A DNA stretch of 64,000 nt from CALJFL01 sp039964455 (lineage in GTDB: Bacteria > Pseudomonadota > Gammaproteobacteria > Pseudomonadales > Halieaceae). Under the pieces are notes generated by a model. It was not told the DNA's origin, made no database searches, and saw only the letters and a list, made by a program, of their open reading frames with translations. Each line of letters begins with the position of its first letter. Within the stretch, counting starts at the first letter, position 1. This document shows positions 26,690 through 35,994 of this stretch, piece after piece. The stretch is taken from assembly GCA_039964455.1 (NCBI GenBank), contig JBDVXK010000025.1:124001-188000 (forward strand), read 5' to 3'. The translations under genes were made by a program, and so were the position numbers.

Positions 26690-29600
26690 CAGGCTTGCAG
26701 GCCTCTGCCAATTTCCTCCAGCAAAGGCTCGGCATCGGCAAAGTTAAAGTTGTCCAGCAGCTCACGTGCCTCTGTCAATCTGGCCATCAGCTCACCGTCA
26801 TCTTTCTGCGCGGCAAGAAGTTGATCTATGAGCTCTGTTGCGCCAGGGTCGAATCCAGCGACTGCTGCCTGTAATTCGTTAAACACAGCCAGGCTATCGA
26901 TGCCTGCAGAACCGGAAGCAGCAATGGCCTGCCGTTGAGACATAATAATAGCGTGGGAGTCTGCAGCGACTACTAGCGCGCCGGCCAGAGTCTCAAGCTG
27001 ATCATCGCTTATTGCCTCACCTGCCAGGGCAGCTTTCTCTATGGCTTCAGCACTGGCTCCAATATCCGTTGCACCGAGATTATTGGCGATTCCCCGTATC
27101 TTATGAGCTGCACCGCGCAATTGATCGCTATCACCCGCTGCCGCCAGTGCACGCATGCCGGATGCTGCATCGACGTATTCGGCCAGCAGGTCCCCCAGCA
27201 ATTGCACATACAACTTTTCGTTGTTGGCCAAACGACTCAAGCCTTGCTTGATATCCAGCCCGGGTAAAGAGTCTGGCAACGGCGCTTGTTCAGCTTCAGT
27301 CTCTATTGAATCATCCCCGGTAGATCGCTGCTGCAAATTGGCGCTGTAATCAGCTACTGGAATCGCATCCAATAGGGACTTATAGAGGTCGGCGGGGTCT
27401 ACAGGCTTGGCGACATGCCCATTCATGCCTGCTTCGCGGGTGCGTGCCCTATCCTCGGCCATCACGTTCGCAGTCATGGCTAGAATCGGCAACGCCTCGA
27501 AAGGGTATTCCTGACGCAAGATTCCAGTAGCCGTGTAGCCGTCCATTCCGGGCATCTGAATATCCATCAGCACGCAGTCGTAGTCATTCTCCCTAACTCT
27601 GGCGACCGCCTCTTCGCCGTCGCTGGCGGTATCCAGCACCAGCGGGACCTTCTCAAGCAACTCGCAGGCAATCTGAAGATTGATCGGTGAATCATCAACA
27701 ACCAGCACCCTGGCTCCCCGAATTTCAGCCAGGTCTTCTGGACCCGTCTTAACACCCAGCTTACGGACACGTCGTACTACCTGCTTGCCGTAGGCCACCA
27801 TAATGGTGTCCAACAACGCCGAGGGCTTGACCGGCTTGGCCAAAAACGCGTCGACCATCGCCTGGTGTTCGCTGCTGGGCATATTCCAGGATGACAACAG
27901 CACAATTTTGGGGGGCGACTCAGTCTCGCGAACTGCCAGAGCAACATCGAGGCCGGTCATCCCCGGCATCATCCAGTCCAGCAGGATCAGGTCGAAATCA
28001 TGCGTAGGCCGCATAATCTGCAGTGCTTCTTCACCGCTTTCAGCGAGCGTCACGGTATAGCCGAAGGAACGAAGGTATTCCTGCAGGATATCGCGGGAAG
28101 GCTCGTTGTCATCTACAACCAGCACATTAAGGCCCTGTGGGGCCTCCTCGCGCACGACGGAGTCCTCTGCCTCAACCTCTACCGTGTCGAATGCCAGGGT
28201 AAAGTGGAAGCTACTGCCTTCGCCCGGCTGGCTACTTACCTCAATCTTGCCGCCCATCATCTCGGTAAGCTGCTGTGAAATCGCCAGGCCAAGACCGGTG
28301 CCACCGTATTGCCGGCTGATGGTACTGTCGGCCTGAGAAAAGGACTGAAACAACCTGCCCAGTTGCTCCTCGTTCATGCCAATGCCGCTGTCACGCACAT
28401 CAAAGTGCACCATTACCCTGTCGTCTACACGCTCAGTCTGGCGAACTTCAACCACGATCTGCCCCTCTTCGGTGAACTTGATCGCATTACCCGCCAGGTT
28501 GATCAGAATCTGTCCCAGCCGGGTTGGGTCGCCGCACAGCGTATCGGGAAGGCTTGGGTCGCGCTGAAAGACCAGTTCAAGATGCTTGTCCTGGCAGCGC
28601 ACCATGCAAATGGTGGCGAGGTTATCGAGCACATCGTTCAGCGAGAACGGAATATTTTCGAATTCAAACTTTCCCGCCTCCAGTTTGGAGAAATCCAGAA
28701 TGTCATCAATGATGGTGCGCAAGGCGTTGGCTGCGCCATCCACTTTCCTCAGGTAGTCTTCCTGCTTGGTGTTGAGTTCAGTTTCAAGGCAGAGGCCGGT
28801 GAGACCGATAATTGCATTCATCGGGGTGCGTATTTCGTGGCTCATGTTAGCCAAGAAGGTTCCCTTTGTTTCGTTGGCTAGTTCAGCCTCAGCGCGCGAC
28901 GCCTCTGCTGCACGAAATAATTGGGCATTGCGGATAGCGGTGCCCATCTGGGTGACATACCGCTCAATGGAGACGATTTCACGGTCGCTAAGTTTAAAGG
29001 GCTCATCGCTCGCTGAAAAAAAGATGCAGCCTATTGCGCGATTTTCAATCTTGAGCGGACACAGCAGAATAGAAACAAACGGGTTGTGCTTCAAAATCAG
29101 CCTGTCGTTGGGGCCTGCTGCGGCCAACCCCTCCTCCGTAATCCTGCCCATAAATATGGATTCACCGGCCACAACTGAAGCCGCCGCTACACTATCTCCG
29201 GCATCGAGCGGCAGACCTTCATCTATAAGCAGTTGGTCCAGCACCTCAGGCCACGCTCTGCCTCGCTGGAACTCGAGCTTCAATCTGTTAACACTTGGGT
29301 CTGTAAGAAAAACGCCCATCTGGTCGAAGACGAACATTTTTTGCAAGCCATTGAAGATAATGTCCTGGACCTTGTCTACATCGAGTGTCGAATTGACAAC
29401 CGTGGCAATCGCATTGATGTCAGAACTCTCCCGAAAGGCTTGCTCGAGTTCTGATGTTCTTTCTTCGACCTTCATCTCCAGCGACCTCTCGGAGTCCTCG
29501 AGACGGGCGATAGCCCGCCTCATTCCCTGGGACGCCGCCTCCATACGACCACCGGAGGTCCACAAGGACAGAAAAGCGACAGTGCAAAGCACACTGGAAG

Positions 29601-30081
29601 AGAAAAGCGTGACACGAAAAACAGTTACATCAGGTACCGTGGGCGTAATGACCGGCGGAAACAAGGCACCAAATGTGCCTAGGAAAATGAAGCCTAGAGA
29701 TAATACTATGATGCGTTGAACCAACCGCGCCGATACGAATGGCATCGCAATCACAATAGGTATGATAGAGGAGACAATCAATAGCGCGTACATCCGCGCT
29801 CCAACCAATAGCAACCCCAGAGACAGTACATAGTAGGTCGCCACTATCAGGGTTGCCGCACTCTCAACCCGACCTTTCTTGGCCTGCAAATACCCCGATC
29901 CCGACAGCGGTAGCAAAACCAGAACGCATAGTCCGGCGAGCAGGTAAACGACTGGGCTTTGATAAAACAAAGACAGCCCCAAGCAGATAACCAGAGTGGC
30001 AATATAGGTGAAAATAGTTGCCACACTGATTCTGGCAACCAGCTGCGCCTCAACACTCAAATCCGCGATTGAATCCGACAA
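26689..30081 (-). CDS. Hybrid histidine kinase with membrane sensor, GAF, two REC domains and HPt
   Basis: 1130-residue protein. Six hydrophobic helices (about 15-185) are followed by a coiled coil, a GAF domain (about 215-390), HisKA with FLANMSHEIRTP (His415), HATPase (DSGIGMNEEQ, GTGLGLAISQ), REC1 with Asp702 (LLDWMMPGMTG), REC2 with Asp840 (LMDIQMPGMDG) and HPt with His993 (AAHKIRGIANN). Its REC2-HPt half is clearly paralogous to the same region of the 1007-residue kinase. It is the first gene of a three-gene minus-strand unit and divergent from a single-domain response regulator 88 bp away. Confidence 0.9.
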   Translation of the reverse strand: MSDSIADLSVEAQLVARISVATIFTYIATLVICLGLSLFYQSPVVYLLAGLCVLVLLPLSGSGYLQAKKGRVESAATLIVATYYVLSLGLLLVGARMYALLIVSSIIPIVIAMPFVSARLVQRIIVLSLGFIFLGTFGALFPPVITPTVPDVTVFRVTLFSSSVLCTVAFLSLWTSGGRMEAASQGMRRAIARLEDSERSLEMKVEERTSELEQAFRESSDINAIATVVNSTLDVDKVQDIIFNGLQKMFVFDQMGVFLTDPSVNRLKLEFQRGRAWPEVLDQLLIDEGLPLDAGDSVAAASVVAGESIFMGRITEEGLAAAGPNDRLILKHNPFVSILLCPLKIENRAIGCIFFSASDEPFKLSDREIVSIERYVTQMGTAIRNAQLFRAAEASRAEAELANETKGTFLANMSHEIRTPMNAIIGLTGLCLETELNTKQEDYLRKVDGAANALRTIIDDILDFSKLEAGKFEFENIPFSLNDVLDNLATICMVRCQDKHLELVFQRDPSLPDTLCGDPTRLGQILINLAGNAIKFTEEGQIVVEVRQTERVDDRVMVHFDVRDSGIGMNEEQLGRLFQSFSQADSTISRQYGGTGLGLAISQQLTEMMGGKIEVSSQPGEGSSFHFTLAFDTVEVEAEDSVVREEAPQGLNVLVVDDNEPSRDILQEYLRSFGYTVTLAESGEEALQIMRPTHDFDLILLDWMMPGMTGLDVALAVRETESPPKIVLLSSWNMPSSEHQAMVDAFLAKPVKPSALLDTIMVAYGKQVVRRVRKLGVKTGPEDLAEIRGARVLVVDDSPINLQIACELLEKVPLVLDTASDGEEAVARVRENDYDCVLMDIQMPGMDGYTATGILRQEYPFEALPILAMTANVMAEDRARTREAGMNGHVAKPVDPADLYKSLLDAIPVADYSANLQQRSTGDDSIETEAEQAPLPDSLPGLDIKQGLSRLANNEKLYVQLLGDLLAEYVDAASGMRALAAAGDSDQLRGAAHKIRGIANNLGATDIGASAEAIEKAALAGEAISDDQLETLAGALVVAADSHAIIMSQRQAIAASGSAGIDSLAVFNELQAAVAGFDPGATELIDQLLAAQKDDGELMARLTEARELLDNFNFADAEPLLEEIGRGLQA

Positions 30082-30169
30082 GTCTCAAACCCTCTGAATG
30101 CGACATTTTTTTTATTGCCGCCAGTATAGAACACAATTACCATGCTAGACGCAGAAACACGCGAGTACA

Positions 30170-30652
30170 GTGATGAATACAGCAGTAAATGATAAAAATA
30201 GAGTGCTGATCGTCGATGACGAGCCTGGCAATATAAAAATACTTTCCAATGTTCTGGCAGGCGAGTACGCGTTAAGTGTTGCCGTTGGTGGTGCGCAGGC
30301 CCTCCAGATCGCTGAAGTTCAATTGCCAGACATCGTGTTGCTTGACATGGTGATGCCGGAAATGGACGGCATCGAGGTTTGCCAGGCACTGAAAGCCAAC
30401 CAGCTTACCAAGGATATCCCGGTGATTTTCGTCACCAGCATGTCTGATACAGCCAATGAGGAGCGCGGACTGGATGCCGGAGCCGTCGACTATATTTCCA
30501 AGCCCATAAGCCCACCGATTGTGAAAGCCCGGGTAAAGATCCACATCCAGAACTATCTGAGCAAACGCTTCCTCGAAAATCTACTTTCCAATCAGGACGC
30601 GACACTGGACGATGCTAAAAAAGAGGCAGAGTCCCTGCTGGTGTTCGTTTAA
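30170..30652 (+). CDS. Single-domain response regulator (REC only)
   Basis: 160-residue receiver with VLIVDDEPGNIKIL, phospho-acceptor Asp59 in IVLLDMVMPEMDG, the Thr/Ser switch in VIFVTSMSD and the Lys in DYISKPISP. A C-terminal helix (YLSKRFLENLLSNQDATLDDAKKEAESL) resembles the linker that precedes GGDEF or HD-GYP outputs, but the gene ends there, so no output domain exists. Divergent from the two hybrid kinases and probably their phosphorelay partner. Its stop overlaps the stop of the convergent hypothetical gene. Confidence 0.88.
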   Translation: MMNTAVNDKNRVLIVDDEPGNIKILSNVLAGEYALSVAVGGAQALQIAEVQLPDIVLLDMVMPEMDGIEVCQALKANQLTKDIPVIFVTSMSDTANEERGLDAGAVDYISKPISPPIVKARVKIHIQNYLSKRFLENLLSNQDATLDDAKKEAESLLVFV

Positions 30653-31116
30653 CTGCTCTGCACCATCAGGCCATCGATATAGTGGACAAAACTTGAACGA
30701 TAGCCCGTTTTTGTCTTAGCCCAGAACTGTTGAATGCGTGGCACAGACATCGCTGCGCCAGTGCGCCTCTCCCAAGCTTTGAAGTATTCCGGGTCCAGGT
30801 TTTGCTTCTGATACTGCACAAACACCAACTCGTTAAGCTCAAATAACGCCGACAGGTACCCCTCAAATTTTAGGGATTCCAGTTGGCTTAGTGCTTCACC
30901 CATGGCCGCTTTCAGACGAATCTCGGCGAGTTCTCCGCTATAGGATTCCGCCCTGAACTTAATAGCCAGCTCCATGACAGAATGAATACTCGCGTCGCGT
31001 GTTTCAGCGGCGCTGGAGCGCATCTGCAGGGCAAGATAGATTAGGGAGATAAAGACACCGATGGAGCCGGCAAAGTCGCCTATCGCACCAATGGCATCCC
31101 AGTTAATTGTGCCCAT
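30649..31116 (-). CDS. Conserved hypothetical protein with N-terminal membrane helix
   Basis: 155-residue protein of unknown function. A hydrophobic segment (residues 9-28, IGAIGDFAGSIGVFISLIYL) is followed by LALQMRSSAAETRDASIHSVMELAIKFR and a mostly helical region with repeated aromatic residues. This layout occurs in many uncharacterised marine gammaproteobacterial proteins. It converges on the response regulator with a few bases of overlap between the stops, so the two are not co-transcribed. No motif suggests catalysis. Confidence 0.6.
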   Translation of the reverse strand: MGTINWDAIGAIGDFAGSIGVFISLIYLALQMRSSAAETRDASIHSVMELAIKFRAESYSGELAEIRLKAAMGEALSQLESLKFEGYLSALFELNELVFVQYQKQNLDPEYFKAWERRTGAAMSVPRIQQFWAKTKTGYRSSFVHYIDGLMVQSS

Positions 31117-31270
31117 CTTTTATTATTCCTCAGCCGGGCTGCTTACCAGGACGAGTAGCAGCCGCAATGCAGCAGAGTATAGAGTAGTTTTCCTGAATCC
31201 GCGCAACGTTCACCGTCGCCCTAAATCGATAGCTTAAAGACCTTTCCGCAAATACGGCACTATCACTACG

Positions 31271-31798
31271 CTAAAGTAGCTGTTCGATCGCAGTCTTCAG
31301 TTCTTCACTCTCGGGGGTAGTACTGCTGCCGTAGTGCTGCACCACATTACCCTCGTTATCGACCAGGTACTTGTTGAAATTCCAACCAGGCTCTTTGGAC
31401 TGATCCGCCAACGCTTTGAAAACAGCATTGGCCTGGTCACCCTTGACGTGACTGGGCGCCATCATCGTGAAGCTGACACCATAGTTCTTGTAGCAAACGT
31501 GCGCAGCCTCGGCCTCATCCTTGGCTTCCTGCCTGAAGTCGTTGCTGGCAAAGCCGACCACCACAAGCCCCTGCTCTGAGTATTTCTTGTGCAATGCCTC
31601 CAGCCCATTGAACTGCGGTGTGTAACCACAGTGGCTGGCTGTGTTGACGATCAACATCGGCTTATCTGCAAAACTTTCGCAGAAATTCAGCTCTTCACTC
31701 GAATGCAGCTTACGCATGCTGGTGTCGAGGTAATCAGGACACGAAGCCATGCCAGACGTCGAGGCTAATATGGCAATAAAAAACAGGACGGTTTTCAT
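31271..31798 (-). CDS. Glutathione peroxidase family protein, periplasmic
   Basis: 175-residue cysteine glutathione peroxidase. A signal peptide (MKTVLFFIAILASTSGMA) is followed by NTASHCGYTPQFNGLEALH with the peroxidatic Cys and WNFNKYLVD with the catalytic Trp. The usual N-Q-F site is N-D-F here (GFASNDFRQEAKDE), so the catalytic Gln is Asp, a variation I recall from some proteobacterial homologues. A further Cys in HVCYKNYG could resolve the sulfenic acid with thioredoxin. The ATG at 31798 is chosen because AAGGA precedes it and a signal peptide starts there; the open frame continues to 31855. Confidence 0.85.
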   Translation of the reverse strand: MKTVLFFIAILASTSGMASCPDYLDTSMRKLHSSEELNFCESFADKPMLIVNTASHCGYTPQFNGLEALHKKYSEQGLVVVGFASNDFRQEAKDEAEAAHVCYKNYGVSFTMMAPSHVKGDQANAVFKALADQSKEPGWNFNKYLVDNEGNVVQHYGSSTTPESEELKTAIEQLL

Positions 31799-31932
31799 AG
31801 TCTTTTCCTTTAAAGGTTCGCTAAAACTTACGCAGTTAAACCACCATGAGATCAAAATACATCGCTGTTCTCAACACCAGCTATTTGGGCTACTCTGATT
31901 ATGAAATGCTGACTTAAATATGAGGTATTGCC

Positions 31933-32304
31933 ATGATTGGCTATGTCACCCTGGGTGTAACAGACCTGAAAAAGTCCACCGCTTTCTACTGCGAGTTGCT
32001 CGCCGATATGGGCGCGAAAGAATTGATGGCGACCGATCGGCTAGTGATGTTGGGCAAATCTACCGGCGAGCCTATGATCGCCATATGCATCCCCTATGAT
32101 GAAAACGACCCACACCCAGGCAATGGCAATATGGTTGCGCTGGACCCCGGCTCTAAGGAAAAAGTAGACGAGCTCTACCAAAAGGCGCTGGAACTGGGCG
32201 CTACCTGCGAGGGCAAGCCTGGTGACAGGGTACCGGGGGTTTTCTATGGTGCTTACATTCGTGACCCCGACGGGAACAAGCTCGCTTTCTATCAATTCAG
32301 CTAA
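31933..32304 (+). CDS. VOC/glyoxalase superfamily protein
   Basis: 123-residue single vicinal-oxygen-chelate module pair: MIGYVTLGVTDLKKSTAFYCELL and the second half ending YIRDPDGNKLAFYQFS, the D-P-D-G-N signature. Some usual metal ligands are not obvious (Tyr4 stands where His often lies), so it may not be a metalloenzyme. It overlaps the carboxyltransferase gene by one base (TAATG), which indicates an operon. A role in acyl-CoA metabolism is suggested by context only. Confidence 0.75.
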   Translation: MIGYVTLGVTDLKKSTAFYCELLADMGAKELMATDRLVMLGKSTGEPMIAICIPYDENDPHPGNGNMVALDPGSKEKVDELYQKALELGATCEGKPGDRVPGVFYGAYIRDPDGNKLAFYQFS

Positions 32305-33791
32305 TGACAACACCTCGCCAGGGCTGGCAAAAATTACTCACAGAACTGGCTGAGCGGACTGATCGCGCCGAGGCGATGGGCGGCGCAGCTAAAGTGGAAC
32401 GCCAGCAACAACGTGGCAGGCTGACGGCGCGACAGCGTATTGACGCCTTGTGTGACGCTGGATCTTTCGCAGAGTACGGAGCGCTTGCCGGCGGCAACCA
32501 TCCCGGCGGCGATGCACCGCTGGCGGGTGACGGCGTGGTGGGCGGCATAGGCCGAGTAGATGGTCGCAGCGTTGTTGTTATGGCCGAAGACTTCACCGTC
32601 AAAGGCGGATCAATAGGCCATGCCAATGCTGCCAAACGGGCGCGACTGATAAGACTCAGTCTGGAGCAGCTAATACCGCTGGTGCTGATGCTAGACGGTG
32701 CTGGTGAGCGAGCCAGCAACCAAACTGAGCGCTACCCCAATACACCTAGTGACCTGCAATTGGTGGCCGACCTCAAAGGCCAGGTACCGGTGGTCAGCCT
32801 GGTTCTGGGTACTTCCGCCGGGCACGGCGCACTGACTGGAATGTTTGCCGACTTCATCATTATGAGCAAAGGCTCGGCAATGTTTACAGCGGGGCCGCCA
32901 CTAGTGCAGGCAGCCCTGGGGATATCCACCACAGCGGAGCAATTGGGCAGCGCCGAAATGCATACCTCCAAGAGCGGCGCAGCACACAACCTTGGGGAGA
33001 CGGAGCAGGACTGTCTGGCAATGGCGCGATACTTCCTCTCGCTAATGCCGCCTCGTGCGGGAGACCCACTGCCCTGCGCACCCTCGGCGCCAGATGTGTC
33101 GAAACGCCTGCTGGAACCGCTGCTGGATGTTATCCCACCCGCGCTTAACCAGGCGTACAACATGCGCGACGTGCTGGAGTTGCTCACGGACAAACAATCC
33201 CTGTTCGAACTGCAGCCTGATTTTGGCGCCAGCACCATTACCGCGCTCGCCAGAATAGGTGGAACCCCCTGCCTCATTCTCGCCAATCAACCGGCGGTAC
33301 AAGCCGGCGCGATTTCCCGGGCAGGTGCTGAAAAAGCGACGCACTTTATCGACGTGGCCAACGCCTTCGGGCTGCCGCTTATCAGCTTGTTAGACAACCC
33401 CGGCGTCATGCCGGGGCCGGACGCAGAAGCAAACGCTGTGCTGAAGGCCGCCGCCAACATGTTCGCCAGCCAGCGGCGTTTTCGCGGCAAAAAAATCGTG
33501 GTTACACTGCGTAAGGCATTCGGTTTCGGCAGCTCGGTAATGGGCATGAACCCCTGGGATGGGCAGTTAATCAGCCTTGCCCTACCCTCAGTCAATCTTG
33601 GCGGCATGCCCGCAATAGGCGGAGCGACCGCGGCTCAGGCCAGCGCAGAGGACTCTGCAGAGCTGGAGCGCCTGCAGTCAGGCGCATGGGTGCCGGCCGA
33701 CGCTATGGCGTTCGACAAAGTAATAGATCCGCGCGAGCTACGTAACGCGGTGATCGATGCTTTGGAGGTTGGGGAGGTTGGCCCGCAATAA
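32304..33791 (+). CDS. Acyl-CoA carboxylase, carboxyltransferase subunit
   Basis: 495-residue carboxyltransferase of the propionyl-/methylcrotonyl-CoA carboxylase beta family. The N-terminal half has RGRLTARQRIDALCDAGSF and GGSIGHANAAKRARLI; the C-terminal half has LLDNPGVMPGPDAE and GKKIVVTLRKAFGFGSSVMG, the acyl-CoA and carboxybiotin pockets. It would transfer CO2 from biotin to an acyl-CoA. No biotin carboxylase or biotin carrier gene is adjacent, which is unusual. It is coupled to the upstream VOC gene by a 1-base overlap. Confidence 0.87.
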   Translation: MTTPRQGWQKLLTELAERTDRAEAMGGAAKVERQQQRGRLTARQRIDALCDAGSFAEYGALAGGNHPGGDAPLAGDGVVGGIGRVDGRSVVVMAEDFTVKGGSIGHANAAKRARLIRLSLEQLIPLVLMLDGAGERASNQTERYPNTPSDLQLVADLKGQVPVVSLVLGTSAGHGALTGMFADFIIMSKGSAMFTAGPPLVQAALGISTTAEQLGSAEMHTSKSGAAHNLGETEQDCLAMARYFLSLMPPRAGDPLPCAPSAPDVSKRLLEPLLDVIPPALNQAYNMRDVLELLTDKQSLFELQPDFGASTITALARIGGTPCLILANQPAVQAGAISRAGAEKATHFIDVANAFGLPLISLLDNPGVMPGPDAEANAVLKAAANMFASQRRFRGKKIVVTLRKAFGFGSSVMGMNPWDGQLISLALPSVNLGGMPAIGGATAAQASAEDSAELERLQSGAWVPADAMAFDKVIDPRELRNAVIDALEVGEVGPQ

Positions 33792-33808
33792 TACGGGCAC
33801 TGATCTGA

Positions 33809-34009
33809 CTACTTGCTGGCTGTCTCGCGACTGGCCGCATTATCACGCGGCTTGGCCATACTGGGTTGACCGCTTATGCCGGACTGGATCACATCGACCT
33901 TGTTACCGGCCTTGAGAAACAGCGCAGTTTGCTCCGCAATGGATTCAGAAGTTTCAACTGCGGCCGGTTGCTTTTTCTTGGCCGGCGCACGTCTGGGTTT
34001 CATCGCCAT
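33809..34009 (-). CDS. Small basic protein, possibly SutA-like
   Basis: 66-residue protein with a lysine/arginine/proline-rich N-terminus (MAMKPRRAPAKKKQPAA) and a conserved-looking segment IAEQTALFLKAGNKVDVIQSG. The latter resembles the F-L-x-x-G-x-K-V region of SutA, an RNA-polymerase-binding regulator in pseudomonads. The resemblance is short, so the call is tentative. Start at 34009 (ATG) is preferred to the longer frame to 34081 because AAGG precedes it and the added residues look non-coding. Divergent from recQ. Confidence 0.45.
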   Translation of the reverse strand: MAMKPRRAPAKKKQPAAVETSESIAEQTALFLKAGNKVDVIQSGISGQPSMAKPRDNAASRETASK

Positions 34010-34155
34010 GATTATGCCTTTTTTTATGGGAAAGCCGACCATTATACACGATTGAGCACCTCCCTGTGCAAGAAATTGCACCTCTCGTCTCGAGCGCAGC
34101 TTTTGATCGAATTTACAGACAATTTGACGGACCCGCTGGGGTATACTCGCCTGCC

Positions 34156-35967
34156 ATGACTAGCCCCCTGGAAATCCTTCATACGACCTTCGGTTACGAC
34201 GCCTTTCGGCCGCCGCAGGACGAGATAATTGCGACCGTCACGGAGGGTGGCGACGCCCTTGTACTTATGCCAACCGGCGGCGGTAAGTCGCTTTGCTACC
34301 AGATTCCGGCACTGGCCCGGCCCGGCTGCGCTATCGTGATATCCCCCCTGATCGCCTTGATGCAGGATCAGGTAAGCGCATTGCAGGAGCTCGGTGTCAA
34401 AGCAAGCTTTCTGAATTCAACGCTGGAGCCCGCCCACGCCCTGCGAGTAGAGGAAGAGTTACTAAGCGGCGAGCTGGACTTACTGTACATCGCGCCAGAG
34501 CGATTAACACAAAACCGAACCTTGGACCTGCTCAGGCGCAGCGCACTCGCCCTGTTTGCGATCGACGAGGCTCATTGTGTCTCGCAATGGGGTCACGACT
34601 TTCGCGCCGACTACCTGCAACTCAGCCTGCTGCATGAAGAGTTTCCCGAGGTCCCCCGCATTGCGCTGACTGCTACCGCCGATGAACGAACCCGGCAGGA
34701 GATCATTCATCGCCTTGAACTAGGTAGTGCCAGACAATTTATCGCCGGGTTCGACCGCCCCAATATCCGTTACCGAATTGCCCTGAAACAGAGTGCACCC
34801 AGACAGCAATTGCTGCAGTTCCTGCGCCAGGAACATCCCGAGGACGCCGGCATCATATACTGCTTGTCGCGCAAGAAGACCGAAGAGACTGCCTCATGGC
34901 TGCGGGATCAGGGGTTCAACGCCCTGCCCTATCATGCCGGTCTACCCGCGCAGGAGCGCGCCGATTATCAGGCGCGATTTCTTCGTGAGGACGCCATCAT
35001 CATGGTAGCCACTATCGCCTTCGGCATGGGTATAGACAAACCCGATGTACGCTTCGTTGCACATCTTGATCTGCCGAAAACAGTTGAGGCCTACTATCAG
35101 GAAACTGGCCGGGCCGGACGGGACGGCGAGCCCGCCAATGCCTGGATGATCTACGGTCTGCAGGATGTGATAAAACTGCGTCAGATGATGGAGTCGTCCG
35201 AGGGCAGCGAAGAACATAAACGGGCTGAGCAACATCGCCTGAATGCAATGCTGGGTCTGTGCGAAATCACGAGCTGCCGGCGCCAGGCATTACTCGCCTA
35301 CTTTGATGAGCAGCTTGCGGAGCCCTGCGGAAATTGCGACACATGCCTCGAGCCCGTAGCAACCTGGGACGGCAGCGATGCGGCACGCAAGGCGCTTAGC
35401 GCCGCCTACAGGACTGGCCAGCGCTTTGGAGTAAATCATCTCATTGACGTTCTGCGCGGCGCCGACAGTGACAAAATTTTTCAGTTCGATCACCATCAAC
35501 TGCCCGTCTACGGCGTTGGCTCCGATCTGGACAATAACCAATGGCGCTCTGTCTACAGACAGCTGGTTGCCAGGGGCTACCTGGCGGTGGATCTGGAGCG
35601 TTTCGGTGCCCTGCGCCTGCAGGAAAAATGTCGGGATCTGCTGCGCGGTGAAGAGGACATTGCGCTGCGCCGGGACGAGGCCAAAAAACCGGGCAAACGA
35701 CAAACGAAAACACCACTCCCCGAGGATATAGACATCAATCTCTGGGAAGCCCTACGCGATTGCCGGCGCGCAATGGCGGAGGAGCAAGGCATACCGCCTT
35801 ATGTGATATTCCACGACAAAACCCTCAGGGAAATGTGCGAGCAACTGCCTTGCGATTTGCAGACATTTGCCGAACTATCGGGGGTTGGCGAGCGCAAGCT
35901 GGAAAAATACGGGGCGGACTTTGTCAGTGTCATCAAACAACACACTGACAGCGTAGCGGTCAATTAG
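34156..35967 (+). CDS. recQ: ATP-dependent DNA helicase RecQ
   Basis: 603-residue 3'-5' helicase. Motifs in order: LVLMPTGGGKSLCYQIP (Walker A), LFAIDEAHCVSQWGHDFR (Walker B), ALTATAD, GIIYCLSRKKTE, ATIAFGMGIDKPDVRFV and TGRAGRDGEP. The zinc-binding region (CEITSCRRQALLAYF...CGNCDTC), winged helix and C-terminal HRDC domain (ALRDCRRAMAEEQGIPPYVIF) follow. Length equals E. coli RecQ (609). ATG at 34156 is used because homology begins there (MTSPLEILHTTFGY). A TATACT sits 9 nt before this ATG, so a leaderless mRNA is possible. It acts in recombination and replication-fork repair. Confidence 0.95.
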   Translation: MTSPLEILHTTFGYDAFRPPQDEIIATVTEGGDALVLMPTGGGKSLCYQIPALARPGCAIVISPLIALMQDQVSALQELGVKASFLNSTLEPAHALRVEEELLSGELDLLYIAPERLTQNRTLDLLRRSALALFAIDEAHCVSQWGHDFRADYLQLSLLHEEFPEVPRIALTATADERTRQEIIHRLELGSARQFIAGFDRPNIRYRIALKQSAPRQQLLQFLRQEHPEDAGIIYCLSRKKTEETASWLRDQGFNALPYHAGLPAQERADYQARFLREDAIIMVATIAFGMGIDKPDVRFVAHLDLPKTVEAYYQETGRAGRDGEPANAWMIYGLQDVIKLRQMMESSEGSEEHKRAEQHRLNAMLGLCEITSCRRQALLAYFDEQLAEPCGNCDTCLEPVATWDGSDAARKALSAAYRTGQRFGVNHLIDVLRGADSDKIFQFDHHQLPVYGVGSDLDNNQWRSVYRQLVARGYLAVDLERFGALRLQEKCRDLLRGEEDIALRRDEAKKPGKRQTKTPLPEDIDINLWEALRDCRRAMAEEQGIPPYVIFHDKTLREMCEQLPCDLQTFAELSGVGERKLEKYGADFVSVIKQHTDSVAVN

Positions 35968-35994
35968 GCTCATTAGCTATAAGAGGGATAGAAG

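Noticed and set aside
28766..29719. Long plus-strand open frame (317 residues) within the 1130-residue kinase
   Set aside because: It is antisense to clear GAF and HisKA coding sequence with intact motifs; its own translation is Ser/Arg-rich low-complexity with no domain. A GC-driven shadow.
34124..34147. TTGACG...TATACT as a standard recQ promoter
   Set aside because: The spacer is only 12 bp, too short for sigma70; only the -10 is kept as a weak suggestion.
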